Part shown: one piece after another, positions 1 to 8,740 of the stretch
Layout: the number at the start of each line of letters is the position of its first letter
How positions within the stretch are numbered: the stretch's first letter is position 1
Source of the DNA: CAWANF01 sp963783355
GTDB taxonomy: Bacteria; Bacteroidota; Rhodothermia; Balneolales; DATFMH01
Direction of reading: 5' to 3'
Assembly (NCBI GenBank): GCA_963783355.1
Contig: CAWANF010000002.1
Location: 124,001-188,000, forward strand
DNA: 64,000 nt
Notes under the pieces: model-generated
Told to the model about the DNA's origin: nothing
What the model saw: only the letters and a program-made list of their open reading frames with translations
The model's database searches: none
Position numbers and translations under genes: made by a program

Positions 1-1
1 A

Positions 2-1474
2 CACGAAAAAGGAAAATATACTGCCCGCGAACGTATCGACAAATTATTGGATGAAGGCAGTTTCGAAGAATATGATATGTTCGTCACACACAGAAGTTCT
101 GATTTCGGACTAGAAAATGAAAAGTATTTATCAGACGGAGTCATTACAGGACACGGGACCATCGACGGTCGCCTGGTTTATGTTTTTTCTCAGGACTTCA
201 CAGTCTTCGGCGGCTCATTGTCAGAAACTTATGCAAATAAAATATGCAAAATAATGGATCAGGCTCTTAAAGTCGGAGCTCCCGTTATTGGTATAAATGA
301 CAGCGGCGGTGCCCGGATACAGGAAGGTGTACGAAGTTTAGCAGGTTATGCCGAGATTTTTGAAAGAAATATCCTTGCATCGGGCGTTGTTCCACAAATA
401 TCTGCAGTATTCGGTCCCTGTGCCGGCGGAGCTGTGTATTCTCCTGCCCTCACCGACTTCACGATCATGTCCGATAAAACGAGCTATATGTTTGTAACCG
501 GACCGAAAGTAGCCAAGACGGTTACCGGTGAAGATATTAATGAGGAAGAGCTTGGTGGAGCTACGGTGCACGCAACCAAATCGGGTGTTACCCATTTTGT
601 CACACAGGATGAAGATGAGGGCATGCTCTTAATTCAGAAACTGTTGAGTTACCTGCCTCAAAACAACCTTGAGGATCCGCCGATAACAAAATGCAATGAT
701 CCCATCGATCGCCTTGAAGATGCTCTCAATGAAATTATACCTGAAAATCCGAATATTCCATATGATGTGAGAGATGTTATAGATTCTGTGGTTGATGACG
801 GAGAATTCCTGGAAGTCCATCGCCAGTTTGCCCGCAATATTGTCGTTGGTTTTGCCAAATTTAATGGTATGCCGGTTGGAATCGTCGCCAATCAGCCAAA
901 ATTTTTAGCTGGCGTCCTCGATATCGATTCATCAAGAAAAGCGGCACGTTTCGTACGATTCTGCGATGCCTTCAATATTCCGATTGTCACCTTTGTTGAT
1001 GTTCCCGGATTCCTTCCAGGCAGTGCGCAGGAATATGGCGGAATTATCGTTCACGGATCGAAATTACTCTTTGCATATGGTGAAGCTACCGTCCCGAAAG
1101 TTACCATCATTCTTAGAAAAGCTTACGGCGGAGCATATGACGTAATGAGCTCCAAACATTTACGCGGAGACATCAATTACGCATGGCCTTCTGCCGAAAT
1201 TGCCGTTATGGGTCCCAAAGGTGCCATCGAAGTACTCCATTTCAAAAAATTGCGTGATATGGCAAGTGATGAGGAACGGTTCAAATTTGTAGCGGAAAAA
1301 GAAGCGGAATACCGTGAAAAATTCGCCAATCCCTATGAAGCAGCAAAATTCGGATATATCGATGATATTATTGAACCAAGAAATACCCGGTTCAGGATCA
1401 TCCGTGCTCTTCGCATACTGGCTACAAAAAAGGTAACGAATCCTCCTAAAAAACACAGTAACATTCCATTATAA
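2..1474 (+). CDS. mmdA: Biotin-dependent acyl-CoA carboxyltransferase subunit (MmdA/PccB type), 5' end missing
   Basis: Carboxyltransferase subunit that moves CO2 between methylmalonyl- or propionyl-CoA and carrier-bound biotin. The open frame continues to the left edge, and bases 2-40 already encode the family motif HEKGKYTARERID, so the gene starts before the window; the TTG at 47 is not a real start. Visible family features are GGARIQEGV (acyl-CoA site), GPCAGGAVYSPAL, and, in the C-terminal half, ANQPKFLAGVLDIDSSRKA and KAYGGAYDVMSS. The length from base 2 (490 residues) is close to the usual 510-520, so little is missing. OadG-type, biotin carrier and OadB-type genes follow within 13 bases or fewer. 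This favours the sodium-pump methylmalonyl-CoA decarboxylase alpha subunit over a plain propionyl-CoA carboxylase, though the same subunit could serve both. Confidence 0.9.
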   Translation, partial: HEKGKYTARERIDKLLDEGSFEEYDMFVTHRSSDFGLENEKYLSDGVITGHGTIDGRLVYVFSQDFTVFGGSLSETYANKICKIMDQALKVGAPVIGINDSGGARIQEGVRSLAGYAEIFERNILASGVVPQISAVFGPCAGGAVYSPALTDFTIMSDKTSYMFVTGPKVAKTVTGEDINEEELGGATVHATKSGVTHFVTQDEDEGMLLIQKLLSYLPQNNLEDPPITKCNDPIDRLEDALNEIIPENPNIPYDVRDVIDSVVDDGEFLEVHRQFARNIVVGFAKFNGMPVGIVANQPKFLAGVLDIDSSRKAARFVRFCDAFNIPIVTFVDVPGFLPGSAQEYGGIIVHGSKLLFAYGEATVPKVTIILRKAYGGAYDVMSSKHLRGDINYAWPSAEIAVMGPKGAIEVLHFKKLRDMASDEERFKFVAEKEAEYREKFANPYEAAKFGYIDDIIEPRNTRFRIIRALRILATKKVTNPPKKHSNIPL

Positions 1475-1486
1475 ATAACGAACGTC

Positions 1487-1858
1487 ATGATTTTACCAAT
1501 AAGAATGGTTTTTGATCTCCATTTTATTACCGGAGAAGAGATAATGATGACGATCGTGGGCATGGGGGTTGTTTTCCTGTCTCTAATCATCATTTATGTC
1601 GTCTTTCAAAATTTGCCAAGATTGCTGAACATTTCCTTCAAAAAGAGGGTGACGGAAAAAGAACAAAAAGTTTCAGTGCAGCCTGTCAAAAAGGAAGTTA
1701 TGTCTGGAGAGACGAATGCGGCCATCAGCGCTGCTTTATATATGTATTTCAATGAATTACACGACGACGAAGATGCAATTCTGACGATCCAGAAAGTCTC
1801 CAGAACGTATTCACCCTGGAGTTCCAAAATTTACAGTGTAATGAATTTTCGACGCTAA
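1487..1858 (+). CDS. mmdD: OadG/MmdD-type small membrane subunit of Na+-pumping decarboxylase
   Basis: A 123-residue protein with one strong membrane helix (about residues 21-41, after MMTIVGMGVVF), a charged linker rich in Lys/Glu, and the C-terminal signature SPWSSKIY. That architecture is the OadG/MmdD family, which anchors the carboxyltransferase to the membrane beta subunit and stabilises the complex. It lies 12 bases after the carboxyltransferase and 9 bases before the biotin carrier, so it is in the same transcript. No clear ribosome binding site precedes the ATG; internal ATGs at codons 7, 20 and 21 are alternative starts, and starting later would shorten only the cytoplasmic or periplasmic N-tail. 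Confidence 0.85.
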   Translation: MILPIRMVFDLHFITGEEIMMTIVGMGVVFLSLIIIYVVFQNLPRLLNISFKKRVTEKEQKVSVQPVKKEVMSGETNAAISAALYMYFNELHDDEDAILTIQKVSRTYSPWSSKIYSVMNFRR

Positions 1859-1867
1859 GAAATTAAT

Positions 1868-2287
1868 ATGAAAAATTACAAGTTTACCATAAACGGAAAT
1901 CAGTACGAAGTCGAAGTAAAATCTTTCGAAGAAAACATCGCTGAAATTGAAGTCAACGGTACCTCATATACTGTGGAACTTCAGAAAGAAATAAAAGCTC
2001 CGAAAACTCCAAAACTGGTTCGGGCTAAAGTGTCCCCATCGAATGAAAGCAAACCTCTCACCCGTTCGGGAACCCTGAGTACCATAAAAGCACCTTTGCC
2101 GGGAAGTATCCTGCAGGTATTTGTTAAAGAAGGTGATGCGGTCGAAAAAGAATCAAAATTAATGATTCTCGAAGCTATGAAAATGGAGAATACCATTCTT
2201 TCTGAAAAATCCGGGCTCGTCAAATCAGTGAAAGTGACACCGGGCAGCACCGTTTTACAGGGTGATGTTTTAGTTGAAATCGAATAG
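1868..2287 (+). CDS. mmdC: Biotin carboxyl carrier protein (MmdC-like)
   Basis: A 139-residue carrier that shuttles the carboxyl group between the carboxyltransferase and the membrane decarboxylase. The C-terminal biotinyl domain (about 68-139) has the canonical EAMKMEN motif, with the biotin-accepting lysine at residue 105, inside the alternating beta-strand pattern of the family. The N-terminal 40 residues resemble the short all-beta extension found in decarboxylase-type carriers. A Lys/Pro-rich linker (about 41-66, with KAPKTPK) joins the two, shorter than the long Ala/Pro linkers of many homologues. It sits between the OadG-like and OadB-like genes, as expected for a dedicated pump subunit; a general BCCP role for another carboxylase is possible but less likely. 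Confidence 0.92.
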   Translation: MKNYKFTINGNQYEVEVKSFEENIAEIEVNGTSYTVELQKEIKAPKTPKLVRAKVSPSNESKPLTRSGTLSTIKAPLPGSILQVFVKEGDAVEKESKLMILEAMKMENTILSEKSGLVKSVKVTPGSTVLQGDVLVEIE

Positions 2288-2298
2288 AATTTACATTT

Positions 2299-3438
2299 AT
2301 GAACGGATTACTGAAATTTTTTGAATTTACCGGGTTTGCAAATATAACCCCTGGTAATGCGATAATGATATTTGTCGGCCTGCTTTTCATCTACCTGGCC
2401 ATCAAATATGAATATGAACCCCTCCTGCTTGTTCCAATCGGATTTGGTATCCTTATTGGAAATATCCCCTTCGTCCAAAATGCCGGATTACAATTAGGTA
2501 TTTATGAATCGGGCAGCGTCATGAATTACATTTATCAGGGAGTATTGAAAGGTATATATCCACCGCTCATATTCCTCGGTATTGGTGCCATGACCGATTT
2601 TTCCACCCTGATATCGAGTCCGAGACTGGTATTGCTGGGAGCCGCGGCTCAAATAGGTATCTTTTTGACATTTTTAGGAGCTATCGCTTTCGGTTTTACC
2701 CAGGCGCAGGCAGGTTCAATTGGGATTATCGGTGGTGCGGACGGTCCAACGGCTATATTCCTGACCTCCCGTTTAGCTCCCGATCTCATTGGTTCAATAG
2801 CTATTGCGGCTTACTCATATATGGCACTCGTTCCTGTCATACAGCCGCCTATTATGCGGTTATTGACAACGAAAGAAGAACGCCTGATAAAGATGAAGCC
2901 ACCAAGAACGGTTTCAAAGACTGAAAAAATATTATTCCCAATCATTGGTTTTCTTTTGACTGCATTTATCGCGCCAAGTGCCTTGCCTTTGCTGGGTATG
3001 CTTTTCTTTGGAAACCTGTTGAAAGAATCCATGGTTACCAAGAGGCTAGCTGATACTGCCAGAAATTCATTGATTGATATTGTCACCATTTTGTTAGGTG
3101 TCTCGGTTGGGGCCTCAACCCAGGCATCGACGTTCCTGACACCACAATCTATATTTATTTTCATACTCGGTGCTATTTCTTTCATGGTAGCTACAGCAGG
3201 TGGTGTTTTGTTTGCCAAATTCATGAACTTATTCATTAAAGAAGGCAACAAGATCAATCCTCTTGTTGGAGCGGCCGGCGTGTCAGCAGTTCCGGACAGT
3301 GCACGGGTCGTGCAGATGGAAGGCTTGCGCGCTGATCCCTCAAATCACTTATTGATGCACGCCATGGCTCCAAATGTAGCCGGTGTCATTGGATCTGCTA
3401 TAGCAGCAGGTATCCTGATGAGTTTTCTGTTGAAATAA
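2299..3438 (+). CDS. mmdB: Na+-translocating decarboxylase beta subunit (OadB/MmdB)
   Basis: A 379-residue polytopic membrane protein that decarboxylates carboxybiotin and couples this to Na+ export. It carries the family hallmark GGADGPTAIF at about residues 145-154; the Asp of this motif (here D148) is the ion-binding/catalytic residue known in OadB. It also has ALVPVIQPPIMRLLT and VSAVPDSARVVQ. The length matches the short MmdB form, not a fusion. It is the last gene of the four-gene order carboxyltransferase, OadG, biotin carrier, OadB. No terminator is evident in the 345 bases that follow. Confidence 0.93.
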   Translation: MNGLLKFFEFTGFANITPGNAIMIFVGLLFIYLAIKYEYEPLLLVPIGFGILIGNIPFVQNAGLQLGIYESGSVMNYIYQGVLKGIYPPLIFLGIGAMTDFSTLISSPRLVLLGAAAQIGIFLTFLGAIAFGFTQAQAGSIGIIGGADGPTAIFLTSRLAPDLIGSIAIAAYSYMALVPVIQPPIMRLLTTKEERLIKMKPPRTVSKTEKILFPIIGFLLTAFIAPSALPLLGMLFFGNLLKESMVTKRLADTARNSLIDIVTILLGVSVGASTQASTFLTPQSIFIFILGAISFMVATAGGVLFAKFMNLFIKEGNKINPLVGAAGVSAVPDSARVVQMEGLRADPSNHLLMHAMAPNVAGVIGSAIAAGILMSFLLK

Positions 3439-3783
3439 TTTTGAAAAATATTGAGGTGGGAGTTAAAAGAATTTGAATATCCCTATTCAGTCCACACTTT
3501 CTAATAGCTTTCACCTCTATTTTCTCTGAATGATGTAATTAAAAGAAGTGTTTTTTCTTCAGTTAACTATTTTTTTGGTTTTTCACCGATTTATTTTGCT
3601 TTGCTTTATTGGTCGTTATGAACAGGCATTCTGTTTCAATTCAAAAAATCAATACTCCTCAAAGCTTTCTTCTTCCCAATCAAATATTTTCTTAATTCCC
3701 AGCTTGAGTATTTAGCAGACTCCTGAATTTTGTGTATTTTTGCTCACTCATTATTATTTTAAATTTTAAAAGACTGTCTTAGT
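3439..3783. other. 345-base gap between the decarboxylase operon and ettA
   Basis: No ORF with coding character and no convincing terminator hairpin. The sequence TATTTTTG at 3735-3742 matches the Bacteroidota-type -7 element TAnnTTTG and lies about 42 bases before the ettA start, but no TTTG sits at the expected -33 spacing, so the promoter call is weak. Confidence 0.4.
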
Positions 3784-5454
3784 TTGAGCGATCAAAAAAT
3801 CATTTTTTCCATGGTCGGCGTGGGCAAAGTTTACAAACCCAACCGCCAGGTTCTTAAAGATATTTATCTTTCATTTTTCTACGGGGCCAAAATTGGTGTT
3901 TTAGGTCTTAATGGCGCTGGAAAAAGTACTCTTCTGAAAATCATTGCCGGGGTAGATAACGATTACCTTGGTACGATTTCCAGCCAAAAAGGAATTAGTT
4001 TCGGTTACTTGCCTCAGGAACCCAAACTCGATAATTCCAAAACTGTAAAAGAGATAGTACAAGAAGGCGTTCAGGAAGTTGTGGATCTTTTAGCTGAATA
4101 CGAACATGTAAATACCCAATTTGCCGAACCAGATGCCGATTTTGATGCCTTGATAGAAAAACAGGCTAAGCTGCAAGATAAAATTGACCGTTTAAGTGCA
4201 TGGGATATAGACAGTAAGCTGGAAATGGCTATGGATGCCCTGCGCTGCCCTGCCGGAGATACGAAAGTAGAAGTTTTATCCGGAGGTGAACGAAGACGTG
4301 TTGCTCTATGCCGATTACTGCTCCAAAAACCGGATGTCTTGCTGCTAGATGAACCTACAAACCACCTGGATGCCGAATCGGTCGAATGGCTGGAACAACA
4401 TTTATCACGATATGAAGGAACCGTCATTGCCGTAACCCACGATCGGTATTTTCTCGACAACGTAGCCGGATGGATTCTCGAATTGGATCGGGGTCAGGGT
4501 ATCCCCTTCGAAGGCAATTATTCTTCCTGGCTTGATCAGAAAAAGAAACGCCTGGAAGTGGAAGAAAAGCAGGAATCACAACGTCAAAAAACACTTGCGA
4601 GAGAACTTGAATGGATTCGTGCCAATCCTAAAGGCCGACGTGCAAAAAGCAAAGCCCGTATCACTGCTTACGAGGATCTTCTATCCGAGCAGGAAGAAAA
4701 ACGACGTGAAGATATGGAAATTTATATTCCACCCGGACCACGACTTGGTAATTCTGTTATTACTGCCGAACACGTTACCAAAGGTTTTGGCGATCTTCTT
4801 TTGATTGAGGATTTGAATTTTTCCCTGCCACCGGGTGGCATTGTCGGGGTAATTGGTCCAAACGGAGCAGGAAAGACAACCCTTTTCAAGATGATTATGG
4901 GTATTGAAAAACCTGATTCCGGTGAATTTAAGGTCGGGGAAACTGTGAAATCAGGATATGTCGACCAAAACCGGCCTCTCGATCCTCAAAAATCTATTTG
5001 GGAAGAAATATCAGGTGGACAAGATATCATCAGGCTAGGTAAGCGTGAAGTCAATTCCAGGGCCTATGTAGCCCGTTTTAATTTCAGTGGAAGCGATCAA
5101 CAAAAAAAGATCTCAGAACTTTCAGGAGGGGAACGCAATCGCGTTCATTTAGCAAAAACACTCCGGGAAGAAGCTAATCTGCTGTTGCTGGATGAACCAA
5201 CCAACGACTTGGACGTCAATACGTTGCGCGCTCTCGAAGATGCCCTGCTGGAATTTGCAGGATGTGCGGTAATCATATCCCACGATCGCTGGTTTTTAGA
5301 TAGAATAGCAACACATATCCTCGCTTATGAAGGAAACAGTGACGTTTTCTGGTTTGAGGGAAACTTCCAGGAATATGAGGAAAACCGGCGTAAGAGACTC
5401 GGAATTGAAGCCGATCAACCTCACCGTATACAATATAAAAGATTGACCCGATAG
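3784..5454 (+). CDS. ettA: Energy-dependent translational throttle protein EttA (ABC-F ATPase)
   Basis: Cytosolic ABC-F ATPase of 556 residues that binds the ribosomal E site and gates the first elongation steps according to ATP/ADP. There are two ABC cassettes: Walker A GLNGAGKST (41-49), signature LSGGERRRVAL and LLLDEPTNHLDAE in the first; GPNGAGKTT, LSGGERNRVHLA and LLLDEPTNDLD in the second. The linker with WIRANPKGRRAKSKAR and the C-terminus YKRLTR are typical of EttA rather than Uup. The start is TTG, chosen because MSDQKIIFSM aligns with the usual EttA N-terminus; the first in-frame ATG (codon 10) would remove conserved residues. It appears to be a single gene; a second ABC-F gene (Uup) lies at 26.7 kb. 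Confidence 0.93.
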   Translation: MSDQKIIFSMVGVGKVYKPNRQVLKDIYLSFFYGAKIGVLGLNGAGKSTLLKIIAGVDNDYLGTISSQKGISFGYLPQEPKLDNSKTVKEIVQEGVQEVVDLLAEYEHVNTQFAEPDADFDALIEKQAKLQDKIDRLSAWDIDSKLEMAMDALRCPAGDTKVEVLSGGERRRVALCRLLLQKPDVLLLDEPTNHLDAESVEWLEQHLSRYEGTVIAVTHDRYFLDNVAGWILELDRGQGIPFEGNYSSWLDQKKKRLEVEEKQESQRQKTLARELEWIRANPKGRRAKSKARITAYEDLLSEQEEKRREDMEIYIPPGPRLGNSVITAEHVTKGFGDLLLIEDLNFSLPPGGIVGVIGPNGAGKTTLFKMIMGIEKPDSGEFKVGETVKSGYVDQNRPLDPQKSIWEEISGGQDIIRLGKREVNSRAYVARFNFSGSDQQKKISELSGGERNRVHLAKTLREEANLLLLDEPTNDLDVNTLRALEDALLEFAGCAVIISHDRWFLDRIATHILAYEGNSDVFWFEGNFQEYEENRRKRLGIEADQPHRIQYKRLTR

Positions 5455-5507
5455 AATATTCTTACGAATTATCAATTTTTGAAGGCTCATTTTAGAAGAC
5501 AAAAACT

Positions 5508-5861
5508 ATGAAATGGATTAAGGAAATTCTCGTCGATATACTGGTAACTATTGCTGTAATCCTGGCGGTTCGGCTGCCCTATCACTGGTTAGAACTGGTC
5601 ATTGTCGTTTACACACCAATAATGTTATTGATGAAAGCCGTTGTTTTGTTCAGCGGCGGGTTCAATCAGTTAATGAAAAAAACACAGACATCGGCCCCCT
5701 GGTGGTTCGTGCATCTCCTTTATGCCATCAATGTTATTGTATTGTTTTTCGCACAATGGTGGATAACCGGTGCAGAATGGATACTAATATGGCTTTTATC
5801 CTATTTAACGCACCTGAAAATTGAGAAAAAAAGCGTCGCTTCTTCAAAAAAGAAAAAATAG
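5508..5861 (+). CDS. Small four-helix membrane protein of unknown function
   Basis: A 117-residue protein I do not recognise. It has four probable membrane helices (about residues 7-24, 27-48, 65-86 and 88-103), many Trp residues, and a Lys-rich cytoplasmic tail (KKKK at the end). It starts 53 bases after ettA on the same strand and could be co-transcribed with it, but the purine-rich stretch before the ATG is not a strong ribosome site. No charged catalytic motif is visible within the helices, so a structural or accessory role is as likely as transport. Coding is supported by its length, a clean start and hydrophobic periodicity. Confidence 0.65.
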   Translation: MKWIKEILVDILVTIAVILAVRLPYHWLELVIVVYTPIMLLMKAVVLFSGGFNQLMKKTQTSAPWWFVHLLYAINVIVLFFAQWWITGAEWILIWLLSYLTHLKIEKKSVASSKKKK

Positions 5862-6102
5862 ACCGAAAAAAATTCAGGGTCATTTATAGCTACGATTTTT
5901 TTCTTAACTCAAGACTCTTAACATATTAAACATCTCTCCTGCTTTTCCCTCTTTTTGGGTTAAAAAGAATTAACACGCCAATCATTTGCCCCGGCCCCTT
6001 ACAGTATTATATTTATAAATATTAAATACTTATCTACTGCATAATACTGCCCGACCTAATCATTACAACCAATATCTGTAGCTAAATTACCAGGAGAACG
6101 TT

Positions 6103-7566
6103 ATGAATCTCAACAAAATAATGACACGAATCAGTGTCAGCGGAATGCTATTGTATCTCTGTTTTATGATACCAATCACCTCAGTGGCGCAAAATAAAGA
6201 AGTTGCTATAACTACAAATTCAAATGCTGCCCTTGAATCTTTTATAGACGGAAGGCAGCAATTTGAAAATTATAAACTCAACAATGCAAGAATGCTCTTT
6301 GATCAGGCCATACAGGAAGATCCAAACTTTGCTTTAGCCCATTTATATCGGGCACTGGCTTCAAATACAGAAATGGACTACAAGAATCAACTGGATCAGG
6401 CATACAAATTAAGAAACGATGTTACTCTGGGTGAACAGTTGCTTATCCAATCGGCATACCTGAATTCCGATGATAAACCTATGGAATCTATTGCCACCAT
6501 GGAAAAACTAAGTAAAATGTATCCCGGTGATAAGCGTGTTCATCAATATTTTGGAATCATTTTATTTGATGAGGAGAAAACGAATCAGGCTGTGAAGGAA
6601 TTCACACATGCCATTGAAATTGACCCAAATTTTGCTCCGGCCTATAATTTGCTCGGTTATGCCTATAAAAACATGGAGATGTACGACAAGGCAGATACCG
6701 CTTTTTCTAATTATGTGCGCCTGTTACCTGACGAAGCAAATCCACATGATTCCATTGCAGATTTATATACCAAGATGGGCCGCCATGACGATGCCATTTA
6801 TCATTACAAAATGGCTATTGAGAAAGATCCGGGCTTCCATTTTTCTCAGATGAAAATGGGTACGAATATGATTTACAAGGGAAATCATGAAGAAGGACGA
6901 GCTGCCATTCAGCAAGCTGTAAAAATGACTAAAAATCCTTCCGATAAAGTATACAACATGGTGATGCTGGCCGATACCTATCTTTATGAAGGAAAATATG
7001 ATGAGTCATTAAATGAAGCAGATAAAGCATTGGAATTAGCCAAAGAAGAGAAACTAGGTGATCTGACAGCCTGGATTTTATCCCGTAAATGTTCGGTGTA
7101 TATAGATCAAAATGACATTGAAAATGCAAAGAAAAGCATCGATGAATGCCAACAAATGGTGGATAAATCTAATTTCTCAAAATCTACGAGAGATAATTAT
7201 GAACGGGGAATCCTGTTTAATAAAGCAATGATCGATGCAAAAAGCAAAAATTATGACGCTGCTTTCAAGAAAGCGGAAGATTACAGAAAAATTGTTGCAG
7301 ATGGTCATGATCCTAAAGAAATGAAGAATTTTTATGCTTTAATGGGATATATAAATTACGAAAAAGGTAATTTTGTAGAGGCCGTAAATAATCTTAAAAT
7401 GGCCGATCAGAAAAACCCGTATGTCTTATATAAATTAGCTGAAACAGAATGGGAACACGGTAATAAAGAAGAAGCAAAAAGACTCTTTAAAAAAGTAGCA
7501 TCCTGGAATGAACACAGTCTGGATTACGCCCTGGTTCGTTCACGTTCCATCAATCAAGTGCAATAG
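6103..7566 (+). CDS. Exported TPR-repeat protein
   Basis: A 487-residue protein with an N-terminal export signal (hydrophobic run about residues 11-28, cleavage probable after SVAQ) followed by tetratricopeptide repeats across nearly the whole chain. Clear repeat signatures include NFALAHLYRALA, NFAPAYNLLGYAYKNM, DEANPHDSIADLYTKMGRHDDAIYHYKMA and KYDESLNEADKALELA. Such proteins are periplasmic or surface scaffolds; no enzymatic domain is seen. The start has a good ribosome site (AGGAGA 8 bases upstream), and a strong terminator closes the gene, so it is probably monocistronic. Partner and pathway are unknown. Confidence 0.8.
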   Translation: MNLNKIMTRISVSGMLLYLCFMIPITSVAQNKEVAITTNSNAALESFIDGRQQFENYKLNNARMLFDQAIQEDPNFALAHLYRALASNTEMDYKNQLDQAYKLRNDVTLGEQLLIQSAYLNSDDKPMESIATMEKLSKMYPGDKRVHQYFGIILFDEEKTNQAVKEFTHAIEIDPNFAPAYNLLGYAYKNMEMYDKADTAFSNYVRLLPDEANPHDSIADLYTKMGRHDDAIYHYKMAIEKDPGFHFSQMKMGTNMIYKGNHEEGRAAIQQAVKMTKNPSDKVYNMVMLADTYLYEGKYDESLNEADKALELAKEEKLGDLTAWILSRKCSVYIDQNDIENAKKSIDECQQMVDKSNFSKSTRDNYERGILFNKAMIDAKSKNYDAAFKKAEDYRKIVADGHDPKEMKNFYALMGYINYEKGNFVEAVNNLKMADQKNPYVLYKLAETEWEHGNKEEAKRLFKKVASWNEHSLDYALVRSRSINQVQ

Positions 7567-7585
7567 TAATCAAATTTAATTTTAT

Positions 7586-7621
7586 AAAAGAATCCGGTTC
7601 TCACACATCCGGATTCTTTTT
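7586..7621 (+). terminator. Rho-independent terminator after the TPR gene
   Basis: Perfect 12-bp inverted repeat AAAAGAATCCGG (7586-7597) and CCGGATTCTTTT (7609-7620) with an 11-base loop, ending in a T-run. It starts 20 bases after the TPR stop codon. Confidence 0.9.
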
Positions 7622-7711
7622 GCCAGGATTTTTAATATATACCCATATATTACTGCTGCACAATGTCTTATGGTTTTACAACTATTCCCTCCGCATCACT
7701 TGATTACAAAA

Positions 7712-7726
7712 TGTTCTATTCGAACA
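7712..7726. promoter_or_regulatory. Palindrome TGTTC-N5-GAACA, candidate DeoR-family operator 1
   Basis: Inverted repeat TGTTC TATTC GAACA, 177 bases before the start of the sugar operon. The half-sites resemble the TGTTCG/CGAACA elements known for the DeoR-family regulator GlpR. The operon itself encodes a DeoR-family protein as its last gene, making autoregulation a reasonable inference. Confidence 0.5.
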
Positions 7727-7798
7727 ACTTTTGAAAGTAGAATTAATGCGCTTTTCCTTCAACCCTAACATAATCTTTCATATTAAGTAAAATACTAT

Positions 7799-7826
7799 TT
7801 GACATTTAATACCATTGAAGTATAAA
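7799..7826 (+). promoter_or_regulatory. Sigma70-like promoter of the sugar operon
   Basis: TTGACA (7799-7804) and TATAAA (7821-7826) separated by 16 bases; one base short of the ideal spacing. The predicted transcription start near 7833 falls just before the second palindrome at 7837, so a repressor bound there would block initiation or early elongation. Confidence 0.6.
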
Positions 7827-7836
7827 TTGTTTGAAA

Positions 7837-7855
7837 CGAACATATTATTTGTTCG
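7837..7855. promoter_or_regulatory. Palindrome CGAACA-N7-TGTTCG, candidate DeoR-family operator 2
   Basis: Perfect 6-base inverted repeat CGAACA (7837-7842) and TGTTCG (7850-7855), sharing its half-site with the upstream palindrome at 7712-7726 but in the opposite half-site order. It lies between the TTGACA/TATAAA promoter and the ribosome site of the first gene. Confidence 0.55.
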
Positions 7856-7888
7856 AAATAACAAATTTTTAATTGTGGAGAATTTAGG

Positions 7889-8740
7889 ATGTCAGTAGAA
7901 GCCCGGTTGAACCGGCTTTTTAGCAGCGATGGAAAATGCTTTGATGTTGCCATTGATCATGGTTTTTTCAACGAATACCCATTCCTGGCCGGTATTGAAA
8001 ATATTCAAAAAGCTATCAATACTATTGTTCAGGCCAATCCGGATGCCATACAATTAAGCCCGGGCCAGGCATCATTGTTACAGGGTATCCCCGGGAAGCA
8101 AAAACCTTCCCTCGTATTTAGAACAGATGTTGCAAATGTTTACGGAAGTTCGCTGCCACAATATTTATTCAGTCAGTTAGTTGAAAACCCGGTTAAACAA
8201 GCCGTAAAACTGGATGCGGCATGTGTTGTTGTGAACATATTTCAGATGCCTAACCAACCTGATGTATATCATCAGTGCATTAAAAATGTTTGCCAGATAA
8301 AACCGGTTTGTGAAGAATACGGAATGCCCCTGATGGTCGAGCCTTTAGTCATGCAAAAAAATAATGATAAAGGCGGCTATATGGTCGACGGAGATATCAA
8401 AAAAATAATTCCTTTAGTCCGCCAGTCTGTTGAACTTGGGGCTGATATCATTAAAGCCGACCCCTGTGATGATGTAAACGAATATTATCGGGTCATTGAG
8501 GCAGCTTCCGGAAAACCGGTTCTCCCACGTGGAGGTGGCAGGGCTTCTGATCAGGAAATTTTAGAACGTACTTTTGCTCTTATTCAACAAGGGGCATCCG
8601 GAATTGTATACGGCCGTAATGTTATTCAGCACGAACACCCGGATAAAATGACCCAGGCATTTATGGCTATCGTACATAATAATGCCACGGTTGAGGATGC
8701 AATGTCCATACTAAAAAAAAACGAGTTAGTTAATGGATAA
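7889..8740 (+). CDS. Class I aldolase of the DhnA/LsrF/DeoC superfamily
   Basis: A 283-residue TIM-barrel aldolase (COG1830-like). The early strand FDVAIDHGFF matches the DhnA family; the expected Schiff-base lysine is K189 in ADIIKADPCDD, and the C-terminal phosphate-binding region reads VLPRGGGRASDQE followed by GIVYGRNVIQ. Such enzymes cleave ketose or ketulosonate phosphates to a C3 fragment plus an aldehyde. The start ATG follows GGAG/TAGG. It is the first gene of a six-gene operon with a PfkB kinase and an isomerase, so it probably cleaves the phosphorylated ketose produced by those two. The exact sugar cannot be read from sequence; it might alternatively be a DhnA-type fructose-1-phosphate or fructose-1,6-bisphosphate aldolase. 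Confidence 0.8.
   Translation: MSVEARLNRLFSSDGKCFDVAIDHGFFNEYPFLAGIENIQKAINTIVQANPDAIQLSPGQASLLQGIPGKQKPSLVFRTDVANVYGSSLPQYLFSQLVENPVKQAVKLDAACVVVNIFQMPNQPDVYHQCIKNVCQIKPVCEEYGMPLMVEPLVMQKNNDKGGYMVDGDIKKIIPLVRQSVELGADIIKADPCDDVNEYYRVIEAASGKPVLPRGGGRASDQEILERTFALIQQGASGIVYGRNVIQHEHPDKMTQAFMAIVHNNATVEDAMSILKKNELVNG

Noticed and set aside
47..52. TTG at 47 as the start of the carboxyltransferase
   Set aside because: The frame is open and carries the family motif (HEKGKYTARERID) upstream to base 2, so the gene begins outside the window.
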